From contig OY253669.1 in assembly GCA_958009085.1 (NCBI GenBank), positions 1,712,542-1,776,541 on the forward strand: a stretch of 64,000 bases of DNA, read 5' to 3'. Position numbers and translations under genes: made by a program. The notes below the pieces were generated by a model. It was given only the letters and a program-made list of their open reading frames with translations, did no database searches and was not told the DNA's origin. Of this stretch, positions 11,901 to 21,488 are shown one piece after another (position 1 is the first letter of the stretch; each line of letters begins with the position of its first letter). The stretch comes from Protoeuglena noctilucae (Eukaryota; Chlorophyta; Pedinophyceae; Marsupiomonadales; Marsupiomonadaceae).

Positions 11901-13099
11901 GGTGCACCTGTGCTGACACACCGCACGCTGCCGACGCAGGCTGTGGGTGGCGGCGGCGCTGGCGGCGCTGCTGTCGGTCAGATCAACGCGCTGGCGGGTG
12001 GCGGGACCGGCACCACCGACCCCAAGAAGACGGGCGCCGGGGCTGGCGGCAACAACCCCATCAACCAGGTGAGGGTGCAGGGCGCGCCGCTGTATTTGCA
12101 CCTGGCAGCCTGGCTGGCTCGCGGCCCTGTCAGAGGCACGCGGCATCTTCTCGCGTTGCTCTCAGGCCGTGGGAGCGGGATCGTCTGGCTCTGGCACGGG
12201 CTCCGGCATCGTCGCGCAGATCAACGCGCTGACGGGTGGCGGGGCCGGTGGCGGCAACAACCTGATCAACCAGGTGCGGTGACGTCTACAGGGGGCCTGC
12301 TGGGTACAGGGGGCCTGCTGGGCAAAGGATGTGCTGCAGCTGTGCATGCGTGGCGCGCTGTGCGACTTGATAATGCGCTGTGCCGGAGTCTGCGCCGCTG
12401 CGATCGTCAATTGGAGGCCCCGGCTGTCCTCGCCCATGCAGGCCGTGCCGGGCTCGGGCTCGGGCACTGGCTCGGGCACTGGCTCTGGCTCTGGCTCTGG
12501 CTCGGGCACTGGCTCGGGCACTGGCTCTGGCTCTGGCTCTGGATCTGGCTCGGGCTCGGGCTCGGGCTCGGGCTCTGGCTCTGGCTCCGGCTCTGGCGGC
12601 GCTCCTGTCGGTCAGATCAACGCGCTGGCGGGCGGCTCCGGCACCACCGACCCCAAGAAGACGGGCGCCGGGGCTGGCGGCAACAACCTCATCAACCAGG
12701 TGCGCGCGCAAGGCGTGGCGGTGCGTGGATGCTGGATGCTGGATGCTGCCGCTGGCCGCGTGCCTTGCTGCAGAGCGCTGGTAGCGTGGCTAGAGGTGTC
12801 GAGGAGCATCGACCGCGTCGCTATGCTTGTGTGGTGCAGGCCGTGGGCGGCTCGGGCGGCGGAGCTGTCGGGCAGATCAACGCGCTGGCCGGCGGCGGCG
12901 GCGGCGGCAACAAGCTCATCAACCAGGTGCGTGCGGCGTGACGGGTGCTGACGGGCCGCGATGCTGTCCGTTGCGGCCCCGTGGTGGTGACCCGTCGCGT
13001 GCCAAGCGCCCGCAGGCTTTGGGCGGTGGCTTCGGGCTGGGTGCCATCGGCCAGATCAACGCGCTGGCAGGCTTGGGTGGCCGGCGGCTGGCCGCGTAG
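8924..13099 (+). CDS. Secreted collagen-like [13 protein letters not shown]-module protein (gene B)
   Basis: Seven phase-0 exons: 8924-9049, 9206-11845, 11940-12068, 12166-12273, 12442-12699, 12840-12926 and 13016-13099, giving 1143 residues. The first exon encodes a signal peptide ([18 protein letters not shown], then [12 protein letters not shown]). The 880-codon second exon is a long Gly-Pro-X domain and ends NNLINQ at the donor. Five module exons follow; exon 5 carries a (GS)n/(GT)n linker before its GQINALAGG core, and the last ends [16 protein letters not shown] and stop. The 3' part, introns included, is nearly identical to gene D. Likely a secreted, proline-hydroxylated matrix or wall protein; this is inferred from composition. 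No enzyme domain. Collagen-like triplets are convincing, the modules unclassified. Confidence 0.85.
9289..11750 (+). repeat. Gly-Pro-X tandem repeat (collagen-like coding repeat)
   Basis: Roughly 820 codons of Gly-Pro-X triplets, X mostly Ser, Pro, Thr, Asn or Glu. Gly is replaced by Ser at regular places, giving [13 protein letters not shown]. In the first half the unit is about 21-27 residues (63-81 bases); the second half shifts to GPTGPT and GPNGP. The repeat opens long false reading frames on both strands. Confidence 0.9.
12613..13091 (+). repeat. Tract shared by genes B and D (copy in B)
   Basis: About 480 bases including two introns, matching 16995-17473 at a constant offset of 4382 with no indels. 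Intron identity means recent duplication or gene conversion. Confidence 0.85.
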
Positions 13100-13317
13100 C
13101 AAGCTGGTCTCCTCTAGAGTGCAACTAATCTTCTAGCTAGCACTTGATATTAGAGAGTGCACTGTCCTCGACTTAGAGAGTCTTGGAATGAGTTAGTACA
13201 CTAGCCACTGGCTCGCCTTCTGCCTCGCCCTTTCTACTGCTGCTCGTCACTACGACTGTTAACGCATGAGACGCGCGCTAGCCTGTGCAAGGGCGACGTG
13301 ACGCATGTGGGCCCCCG
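13100..13317. other. Gene B 3' UTR and gap before the inverted repeat
   Basis: AT-richer stretch with repeated CTAG-containing words (tctagctag, cactagccac). Comparable words follow gene D. No gene seen. Confidence 0.5.
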
Positions 13318-15678
13318 CAGGTGCACGGCTCGGCCCGCCCAGGCGGCCCCCGGAGCCACCGCCAACCATAGCGACTGAGCATCTCGAGCAGATCGCCAAG
13401 GCGACCTCCGTTTCTGTGTCGCATGCGCGGCGCGGAAGACTGCCGGGAGATGGCGCCAGCGGCACCTTCGTCCGACTCCTCCCACGCCGGCATGCGAGAG
13501 CCACCGTGCCCGTCGCGCCTCTTGATAACGTCCCGATGCGTTGACCCGCAGCTCGGCCCCGGCGCGGCCTGCCGTCGCTGCAGCGAGCCATGGTTGGCTG
13601 CGCCATGCTACCTCCACATGGCAGCGCTGCCGCTGCGTGTGCAGTGACGTCATAGCTGCCATGAGCTTAAGTGTGCACTGGTGACATCATTTCCGCACAC
13701 ACGGTCCCTCCGCATCCCACGTCGCGACGCGGACATGCAGAAGGCCATCTGCACTGTGGCAGCCCTGCTGCTGCTCGCGGTCAGCGCATCGCGGGCGGCC
13801 GGTGAGTCCTCCAGCACGGCCCCGCATTCCACGAGGTGTGCAAAGCACATTCTGCCATCGACATGCCCTCCCCTCTCCCCCGTGCCCGCAGCCCAAGCAA
13901 ACATCCTCCCGCATGATCAGGTGAGTGTATGGCTTCTGTGCGGTCCGCCGGTGCATCGATGCCCATGCCGAGGCCCGGCACCCTCCACGCACACTTCAAG
14001 CGGGCTAGGGAGCTGCGGTGAGCCGCTGGCCTCGCATCCTGGCCTGGATCCATACCCCGAGTTTCCGTGGTCATGCCCCGCAGGCCCTGCAGCCTCGGCA
14101 GCTATCGGCGGTCTCCGGTGCCTTCCCGGACATTGAGGTCGACCTCGGGGAGCAGGTGACGCGGAGCAGCTGCGGCGGGATGCACCGTGCATGCCGGTGC
14201 TGCTGGGGCCCGGCGCTGTGCCTGCGACCTTTCCATGCATGGCTGATGCACAAAGCCCCCAGGGCTGTACACCTCGACTGCGGGAGCAACCATCCCTTAC
14301 TCTCCGGGAGCCTGGATCCTCAGGGATGTGATGTAACGTGCCCCTCGCAGGCCGTGAGGAGCCGGCGGCTGGCGCAGGGTCCCACGCCCAAGAGCTCGCC
14401 CACGCCCAAGAGCTCGCCCACGCCCAAGAGCTCGCCCACGCCCAAGAGCTCGCCCACGCCCAAGAGCTCTCCGACTCCGAAGGTGCCCCCGGCCCCGGCA
14501 CCAAATGGTGCTGGTGGCAACAACCTCATCAACCAGGTACGTCGAGGCTGCTCTCGGCGCATGAGCTCTGGCGCCGGCAGCGGCATCGCATGCTGCATGA
14601 GGCCCCGCTGGCCGTTCGTGCGGTGCAGGTCGTGGGCGGCCTGTTCGGCGCACCCATCGGGCAGATCAACGCGCTGGCGGGCGGGAACGGCACCACCGAC
14701 CCCAAGAAGACGGGCGCCGGGGCTGGTGGCAACAACCTCATCAACCAGGTGCCGCGCTGAGCCAGCGTCGCCGCCCCCAGCAGCAACATGCGACCGCGGC
14801 CAGCATGCCATGTCATGGGTCGAGGCGGGCGAGTGCCGTGGCTTCACACAGTGGAGACCACGGAGTTGCCCCTGTCTGACCCCGTGCATGGCATGCATGC
14901 TGAAGGCGGGATCCAGAGCTTCGTTTCGCAGGCCGTGGGCAATGGGTTTGGGCTGGGAGCCGTGGGGCAGATCAACGCGCTGGCGGGTGGCGGGACCGGC
15001 ACCACCGACCCCAAGAAGACGGGCGCTGGGGCTGGTGGCAACAACCTCATCAACCAGGTGCCACGCTGAGCCAGCGCGTCGTGTGTGGGTGCCGGCACAG
15101 ACAACCGCGCGGGCGTCTGGGCCAGGGTCACAAGACAGCCAGCACCGCGCTCACGTAATGCAGGTCGTGCGCGGCGCGGGAGTGGGGTCGGGCAGCGGCT
15201 CCGGGAGCGGCTCTGGCGGGTCGAGCGGCGCACCCGTTGCCCAGACCAACGCACAGCAGGGTGGCGGCTCCGGCAGCACCGACCCCAAGAAGACGGGCAC
15301 GGGCACCGGCGGCGGCAACAACCTCATCAACCAGGTGCGGTCGCAGCGACTCGGCACCCTCTCCAGTGCCCGCCCGCCTGCTGCTGTGCGCCCTGAGCCA
15401 TGCGCAGGGCTGCTCGGCTTCTTGGCACCGCGGCGCCGTGACCTGACCCGCCATCTCCAACGCCGTGGCTCCCAGGCCGTGGGCAACAATGGGGCCGGTT
15501 CCGGGGCGGTCGGCCAGATCAACGCGCTCGCTGGCGGGGCGTCCGGGAACAACCTCATCAATCAGGCGACTGGGGCTCGCGAGCGTGCCGCCGACAGCCC
15601 CTTCATGGCGCGCCTTGCGCATCTGAGCCTGGTTCCCTGTTTGTCCGCAGGCGCTGGGGGGCCGGGGCAACGTTGGGC
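13318..15678. repeat. Right arm of 2.36 kb near-identical inverted repeat
   Basis: Reverse complement of 1-2361. The arms lie about 10.96 kb apart, with the promoters of copies A and C facing inward, so the segment between could invert by recombination. Confidence 0.93.
13640..13695 (+). promoter_or_regulatory. Promoter of copy C with CRE/bZIP-like sites
   Basis: Perfect TGACGTCA at 13645-13652 and variant TGACATCA at 13682-13689, 45-90 bases before the start codon, with a gagcttaag TATA-like word between them near 13663. Confidence 0.5.
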
Positions 15679-15719
15679 AGATCAACGCCCTGGCCGGCGG
15701 CAGGAGGCTGGCTGCCTGA
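13735..15719 (+). CDS. Secreted [13 protein letters not shown]-module protein, copy C
   Basis: Nine exons: 13735-13801, 13892-13920, 14084-14155, 14351-14536, 14629-14748, 14932-15057, 15164-15334, 15476-15565, 15651-15719; 309 residues. Signal peptide in exon 1. Exon 4 carries about five PTPKSS repeats encoded by an 18-base repeat, then NNLINQ. Exons 5-8 are modules of 30-57 residues (GQINALAGG core, TDPKKTG linker, GNNLINQ end); exon 7 is divergent, with AQTNAQQGG in place of the core, and exon 8 lacks the linker. Exon 9 ends [14 protein letters not shown] and stop, as in B and D, which supports the GC donor (gcgact) used after exon 8. Module exons are phase 0 at both ends, so units can be gained or lost without frameshift. 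Confidence 0.85.
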
Positions 15720-16207
15720 CGCACAGCCAGCAGACGAGAGAGCATGGCACCGGAGCCACCATAGCACTTGCATGACACCTGACGTAGCGGTCTGTTCCTG
15801 GCGCTAGATGTCCACTAGACCCTAGGGCAGTGCCACTGCCGGTGGTTCAAGGTGCCTAGTGTCGACAGCCAAAGGCAGCGCGCTACTGCGCTTTCCGACA
15901 CCCCCCGGGCACCGCAACCTGCTACTTGTCCGCCGCCCTTGATTCCCATCCCGGGAAAGCATCGCGGACTCCTGCTGCTTTCGCTCACAGCACGTAACCG
16001 GGCTCTGGCATTTCGTCCCGCCCTCTTCCTCCTCTCCACCGTCTGGTCCGTCGGGGCGTCCATCGACGGGCCCTCCCGCTCCGCCTTCGATCTCAAGTTC
16101 CGCCAGCGGCGGAGTTCCTGGACGAGGCCTCCACGGACATCCCCGGCCTGCCCCACCGAAAAGCTTTCGCGAGCGGGGCTTTCCTTACTGCCATAGGGTT
16201 GCGATGG
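15720..16207. other. Intergenic region between copies C and D
   Basis: About 490 bases. No coding or RNA feature recognised; the gene D promoter repeat begins at 16208. Confidence 0.5.
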
Positions 16208-16394
16208 ATCCTCCGTGAGCTCGTCGGCGCCCCGCTGTGGCAGGCGCAAGCCGCAGCGGAGGCTGCAGTGGGACCCATGCCAGCCCACTGCACGCCGTGC
16301 CTGCGCTCCCATGCAGGCGACGTCACCGTGGGAGTGACGTCATGCGATTTTGGGGCTTAAAAGCCAGGTGAGGGGCCTCTCCCAGGCATAGTTC
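16208..16394 (+). promoter_or_regulatory. Promoter of gene D, near-identical to that of gene B
   Basis: Two substitutions seen relative to 8699-8885. TGACGTCA at 16335-16342, a second GACGTCAC just upstream, and cttaaaag at about 16356-16363. Confidence 0.6.
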
Positions 16395-16432
16395 GGGCCG
16401 TCCCCGGCTGTGAACAGAGCCTTTTGCTTTGC

Positions 16433-17481
16433 ATGGGGGCTCGTCGCCGCGGCGTCGCGACGGCGGCGGTGATCGTCGCAGCGGGTCTCTTCTCGCAGGC
16501 CCTGGCCTGGGCGCCGTCCTGCCTCGACTACGCGGCTGGCCTGTACGACGGAGGGTGCGGGTATCTCGGCTCTGTGGACCCAAGTGTCCTGTATGCCGAC
16601 TGCCCGTCTCTGCGTGGGCCGCTTGGCGCCTGCGGGTACACGGGCGGCACTAACGCTGGATCCGGGGGCACTGGCACGGGCAGCGGCGGCAGCGGCCAGA
16701 CGAATGCGCAGTCGGGCTCTCCTTCGCCATCGCCCACTTCCGCCCCTACGCCTACCTCTGCGCCCCTGGCACCTCCTGTGGCGCAGATCAATGCTCTCGC
16801 AGGCTCTGGCGCCGGCCTTGGCGGCAACAACCTGATTAATCAGGTGAGGGAGTCTGCACATGGCCGGCGCGCCCCCCGCACAAGCGTAGCACGTGTTGGG
16901 CCCTGCCGCATGCAGAGCACCTGGGCTTCCCCTCTCGCCTCCTCAGGCAGTGACTGGGTCCGGCAGCGGCGGCAGCGGGTCGGGCGTCGTCGCGCAGATC
17001 AATGCGCTGGCGGGCGGCTCCGGCACCACCGACCCCAAGAAGACGGGCGCCGGGGCTGGCGGCAACAACCTCATCAACCAGGTGCGCGCGCAAGGCGTGG
17101 CGGTGCGTGGATGCTGGATGCTGGATGCTGCCGCTGGCCGCGTGCCTTGCTGCAGAGCGCTGGTAGCGTGGCTAGAGGTGTCGAGGAGCATCGACCGCGT
17201 CGCTATGCTTGTGTGGTGCAGGCCGTGGGCGGCTCGGGCGGCGGAGCTGTCGGGCAGATCAACGCGCTGGCCGGCGGCGGCGGCGGCGGCAACAAGCTCA
17301 TCAACCAGGTGCGTGCGGCGTGACGGGTGCTGACGGGCCGCGATGCTGTCCGTTGCGGCCCCGTGGTGGTGACCCGTCGCGTGCCAAGCGCCCGCAGGCT
17401 TTGGGCGGTGGCTTCGGGCTGGGTGCCATCGGCCAGATCAACGCGCTGGCAGGCTTGGGTGGCCGGCGGCTGGCGGCCTAG
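16433..17481 (+). CDS. Secreted [13 protein letters not shown]-module protein (gene D)
   Basis: Four phase-0 exons (16433-16843, 16947-17081, 17222-17308, 17398-17481) give 238 residues. The signal peptide and following APSCLDYAAG resemble gene B. A Cys-containing segment follows (GGCGYLGSV, YADCPSLRGPLGACGY; three Cys after the one in the signal region), then Gly/Ser/Thr and SPSPTSAPTPTS spacers and a short module ending NNLINQ. Exons 2-4 are modules; the last ends LGGRRLAA. From about 16995 on it matches gene B. The collagen-like domain of B is absent, so B and D differ mainly in spacer. Secretion is a firm prediction, function unknown. Confidence 0.85.
16995..17473 (+). repeat. Tract shared by genes B and D (copy in D)
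   Basis: Counterpart of 12613-13091. The genes diverge again just before the stop codon (ctggccgcgtag in B, ctggcggcctag in D). Confidence 0.85.
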
Positions 17482-17891
17482 CTCTAGAACACGGTGTGCT
17501 AGTTGCTAGCTAAAATGTTAGACTGCATGTAGTCTTAGCTGGTATTGAAATGGTCTAGTCAAATACCTTCCGCAACCCAATCCCGACCAGCCCACCTGCT
17601 CCCCACCCGATGTCTCCCCGGGCCGGCTGGTTAGTGTTCACTGGGTTGTCCCCAAAGACTGGGGCAGTCTTGGCCCCGGGGAAACTGACGGACTGACGGG
17701 CGAAGTGGGTAGGGTACAAGGCTGTAGGTCAGGGTAACAAGACTGTAAACAGTCACAATACCAGACAGTTGGACGTCAGGCGTACTTCCTAAGTGCCCTC
17801 GTGTCAACGGTTTTAGAGTTGCGGTGACGGGGGTGCTCCATCGGTAAAACTCAGCTTGCCTGCAAGCCTCTGAGCTCGCCTGAGCTCGCCC
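17482..17891. other. Intergenic gap between gene D and PEF-1
   Basis: 410 bases holding the gene D 3' UTR (CTAG-rich, as after gene B) and the PEF promoter. A short inverted motif (tgtccccaaagactggggca) lies near 17650. No gene seen. Confidence 0.45.
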
Positions 17892-18903
17892 ATGGCCGCC
17901 GACGACCAGCTCCGCAACTGGTTTAACAGTGTGGATCAGGACAGAGATGGCGTAATCAAGGCCGACGAGCTGGTGAGCTGGTAGCATTTGGTTTTCCGGG
18001 TCCTCGGCACGATCCCCGAGATTGGTTGATATATGTCCCTCCTCACTTTCCTTCGCGGGAATTGGCGGCGGATCGCCGCTGCCTCGTCTAGGGCGGCCGA
18101 CCAAGGCTCTCCTCGTTCCCCATCTTGGGCGCCATCGGCAGCGTCGTCATCCACGTCTCGGTTGCGATGAGCATCTCTGGACATGGGCGCGCGTTGGGAT
18201 CTCAGTCTCCCAGTCCCCCCTGACCGCAGAGGACGGCGCTCGAGGCAGGGGGCCTCAAGTACTCCCTCAATCAGGCCGGCCAGCTCGTCCGTATGTTCGA
18301 CAGGGACAACAAGGTACGTCCAGCTGTCGTGCGGAGGCTGGTGCGCGGTAGGATTGGCTGCTGGGCAACGCAGAGTTGAGAACGTGGCTTTCGCAGGCCG
18401 CGCTGACGTACGAGCAGTACACGGACCTTCACAACTGGCTCATGCAAGTCAGGTGCGCTTCTCGCCAGCAGCAAGCGTTCTGATATTGCCAGGGCGACCT
18501 CCTGCGCTGAGCACTTGGTTCCCTTCCGTCCCAGGGAGTCCTTCATCCAGAACGACGTCGGCAAGAAGCGCAGTCTCACTTACTCCGAGGTCCAGGCGGC
18601 CCTGCAGGCGGCGGGATTCATCATCGACGCCACGCCGTTCCGGTGCGTGGACGCACGAGCTTCCCCCTCGCAGCGTCGCTCCGCGACCGCGCCCGACCCG
18701 CGGTCCCCCGCCGCTTTCGCAGGAGATTGTGCGATGTGTTCGACCCCACGCGCTCGGGGCACATCTTCCTCGAACAATTCGTCGGGATGTGCGCCTTCCT
18801 CAAAGGGGCATCTGCAGCCTTCCGGGCCTTCGACGGCGGCGGCCGCGGCGTCGTGGAGCTCGACTTCGGGCAGCTCATCTACGTCGGCACCTTCCTGCGG
18901 TGA
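17892..18903 (+). CDS. Penta-EF-hand calcium-binding protein (PEF-1)
   Basis: Five exons (17892-17972, 18230-18313, 18397-18452, 18535-18642, 18723-18903) give 169 residues. EF1 is canonical: FNSVDQDRDGVIKADEL. The next unit (LVRMFDRDNKAALTYEQYTD) and DVFDPTRSGHIFLEQF are plausible EF loops; the last (AFRAFDGGGRGVVELDF) has lost acidic ligands, as usual in PEF proteins where the fifth hand mediates dimerisation. The ending QLIYVGTFLR matches the sorcin/ALG-2/peflin group. The Gly/Pro-rich N-terminal tail of many PEF proteins is absent. Family members bind membranes and partners in a calcium-dependent way. A second PEF gene lies at 47.6-48.4 kb. Confidence 0.87.
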
Positions 18904-19180
18904 CCCGGCCGGAGCTACCGTCCCCAGCACCACCTCCCCGACCCTCCACTGCGGCCCTCCTGCCGCGCCCTCCGGCAGGTGTACGCATCCCTGTCGGCCT
19001 TCAGGACTCTTCCTCGCATGTATGCTTCGACCTGCGTTCTACCCCATGCGTCCTACCCCTGTGCTCGCCCCCTTCAGTGACACACAGCACGAGTCCCCTC
19101 CCTTGCCTTTGTCCTGACCCAGGGGCTTTCTTTTCAACACAATGCCGCGCCACCCTTAACGCCAGGTATTTGCTAGCACC

Positions 19181-21488
19181 CTAGCTACCCCCCGCGTCCC
19201 CCGTTCCCAGTGGCGGGGGCACCACCCCGCCGCCTTGCCTTGAAGGCTCCTCCCCCATTAACCAGCTGTCGACATGGTCAGGCGAAAGGAATGGCAGTGG
19301 GGAGGGCCACAGACCCGCCGTCACCTCCGCCGAATAGCGCTGGGCGGGCGGCACGTGCGACGGCGTGACGTGGTGTTCGGGCAGCATGTGGTGTGCGGGC
19401 GGGATGCGATGTGCGGGTGCGATGTGGTGTGCGGGCGGCACGTGGTGTGCGGATGGCACGTGGTGCGAAGTCTCCATTGCACCCATGGCTGTCCCTGCGG
19501 GGAAGCAAGCAAGCGGAGGTGGAGCGGTGCCCGCGCATCCCCACGCAAGCCACGCAAGCCACGAGGCACGAGGCAGGCGCCTCCATGCGCGTCTGCCTCC
19601 ACCCTCGCCAGCCACAGCCCGACTTCCACCTGGGAAGGGCTCTCCTCCCGTCCCCACCGCCAGCGGCCCCGACGTTGCCACCGCCAGCGAACCCCCCACC
19701 CACTCGGGACCCTGGCTGTTGCGGAGTGGCCGCAGGAGGGAGGGCACCACGTGCGGCATGGCCGACACGATGTGCAGCGCTTGCCGTGAGTGCTCTGGCT
19801 GGATGGTGCCGTGGTCCCGCAGTGCCGCCACCACCTCGAGCACACCCTGGCGCAGCGCTGGGGTAACAGGGGCGGGCGGGGCAGAGTGTTTAAGAGAGGG
19901 GTGGGGGGGACAGTGGGGTGGGAGGGGCAAGCAAGGCAGCGGAGATGCCAGGGACTGAGCTGCGGCATCGATGCCGGCGGCTCACCCGTCACGTCGGCCT
20001 GCAGCACCGCCAGCGCGCCCAACACTTCGGCGCGTAGGGTTTGGATCATCTCCATGGCACTTTCCGTTGACACGGCAGCAGGCGCTGGGGCGGGGGCCTT
20101 AGCAGCGTCAGGCGGTGCGGTCACGATGTACTTGCCCAGGGACTGGGGGCGCGGGAAGGAGGCAGTAACTCGTTAGTGTGCGTGTGGGGGCATGAGGGGC
20201 AGTCAAGGCAGTTGCGCGTGTGGGAGCCCGGCAGGAGAAGAACGGGTGGCTTTGTGCGATAACGCGGCTGTGAGAGGTGGGGCATCCAGGGCAGCGCGCC
20301 TGTCAGAGCGGGAGCCCACGGCCCTTTGGGCAGGCGACCGGGCCAGGCCCCCTCTCACCGTCCGGAAGTCTCGTGGGCCCGTGAAGAGTGGGGCTGCTGC
20401 GAGCCCCGTGCCCACCGCCACCACCGCCGCCGCCCCCGCCGCCGCTGCCTCGGCCCACTCGCGCATGCCCTCTTCCCCCGACCCCTCCCTGCGCCCGCTG
20501 CTGTCCCCCGGCGGCTGTCCCTCGGCGCCCTCGGTGCCACCCTCCTCCCCAGCGGTGGGGTGGCGCAGCAAGGGCCAGTATGTCGAGGCCCGCAGGTACC
20601 GCGTGAGGGCGAGGAACTGCGGCAGGGCGGAGCGGGGGGTGAGAGCACGGTGGGGGAGCTCCAGCGACGCGGCGCGTGGCCCCTTCCCAACTCGCACCGC
20701 TCCCGTCGCGCGTGTCGCGCGTGTGCAGGCGGCCGCTTTACCAACTCACCAGGGGCGTCTTGCGCAGGGGAGGGCGCTCTGCCATGGCGTTATACACCAC
20801 CGGCAGGGGCACCAGCCGTAAGTGGCCCACCGTCGCCGCTTCCTCTCCGATGTGCTCCCGGAGCACAGCGCGCACGGATTGGGGTGCCACGAAGGCCCTG
20901 GGCAGAGGCGACGCAAGAAGTGACGTGAGGAGACGCGGGTGGACAAGAGTAGTGGGCCCAGACACCCCAGGCACCCCAGCGCGGTCGTTCCAGCACGGCA
21001 GCAGGCGGAAGGGTCGGCATCGCGTCAAGCCATGCAGTATGGGACTACCGGGTCGTGATCGCGCTAAGCCATGCAGCATGGGACTGTCGCGGCGCGCTCA
21101 CCCCACCCAGTAGAGAGGGTCCGGGGCCTGTGCTTGGAGGGGCTGGCGTGGCACCACCAGGCGCGCCACGCGTGGCCGGCTGAGCTTGCGGGCGTAGTTG
21201 GGGTCGAGGATCGGCTTGAGGTAAGACATCGGCACGAGGACATCGCCGGTGTCCTGGTCCTCCACGACGGGGCAGCACTCTGATGCAGACACCCCCACGG
21301 GCAGCACCCCGGGTCGCGACACTTGGGGGCCGGGGGCGGGGACCGTGGCGGCGCCATCCGAGGCCAGGCGCGCGCGCTTGTGGGGCGGCTGCGGGAGAGG
21401 TGGAGCGGAGCGTTACTCTGAGGCGCGCGGGGGGCTGGGCTCGTGCAAGTGCCGACGCCCTCGCGTGACGCGCGCGACGCACCGCCAT
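19181..21488 (-). CDS. Unidentified protein with N-terminal NLS-like basic motif
   Basis: Proposed exons: ATGGCG start at 21488, second exon from about 21388 beginning PPHKRARLASDG, then blocks GDVLVPMSYLKPILDPNYAR, QSVRAVLREHIGEEAATVGH, LPVVYNAMAERPPLRKTPL, FLALTRYLRASTYWPLLRHP, an Ala-rich segment, a helical TESAMEMIQTLRAEVLGALA and, from 19857, GVLEVVAALRDHGTIQPEHS. The frame then runs through a low-complexity tail with HHVPPAH repeats to a stop at 19181; the tail may include an unspliced intron. PHKRAR suggests nuclear localisation. Donor and acceptor phases agree across the first five introns. I do not recognise the family; it could be a transcription-complex subunit, but nothing decisive supports that. 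Confidence 0.6.

Noticed and set aside
8831-11926. Open frames of 900-1030 codons on the minus strand opposite gene B
   Set aside because: They mirror the GGN-CCN repeat, which is open in several frames on both strands. Only the plus frame has a signal peptide, correct splice sites and the shared modules.
9288-12941. 1217-codon plus-strand frame with Arg/Val/Pro-rich text across gene B
   Set aside because: Out-of-frame reading of the same repeat; it runs through introns of the module exons.
15566-15650. Read-through of gene C exon 8 into the following sequence
   Set aside because: Unspliced reading loses the terminal [14 protein letters not shown] end that B and D share; a GC donor restores it.
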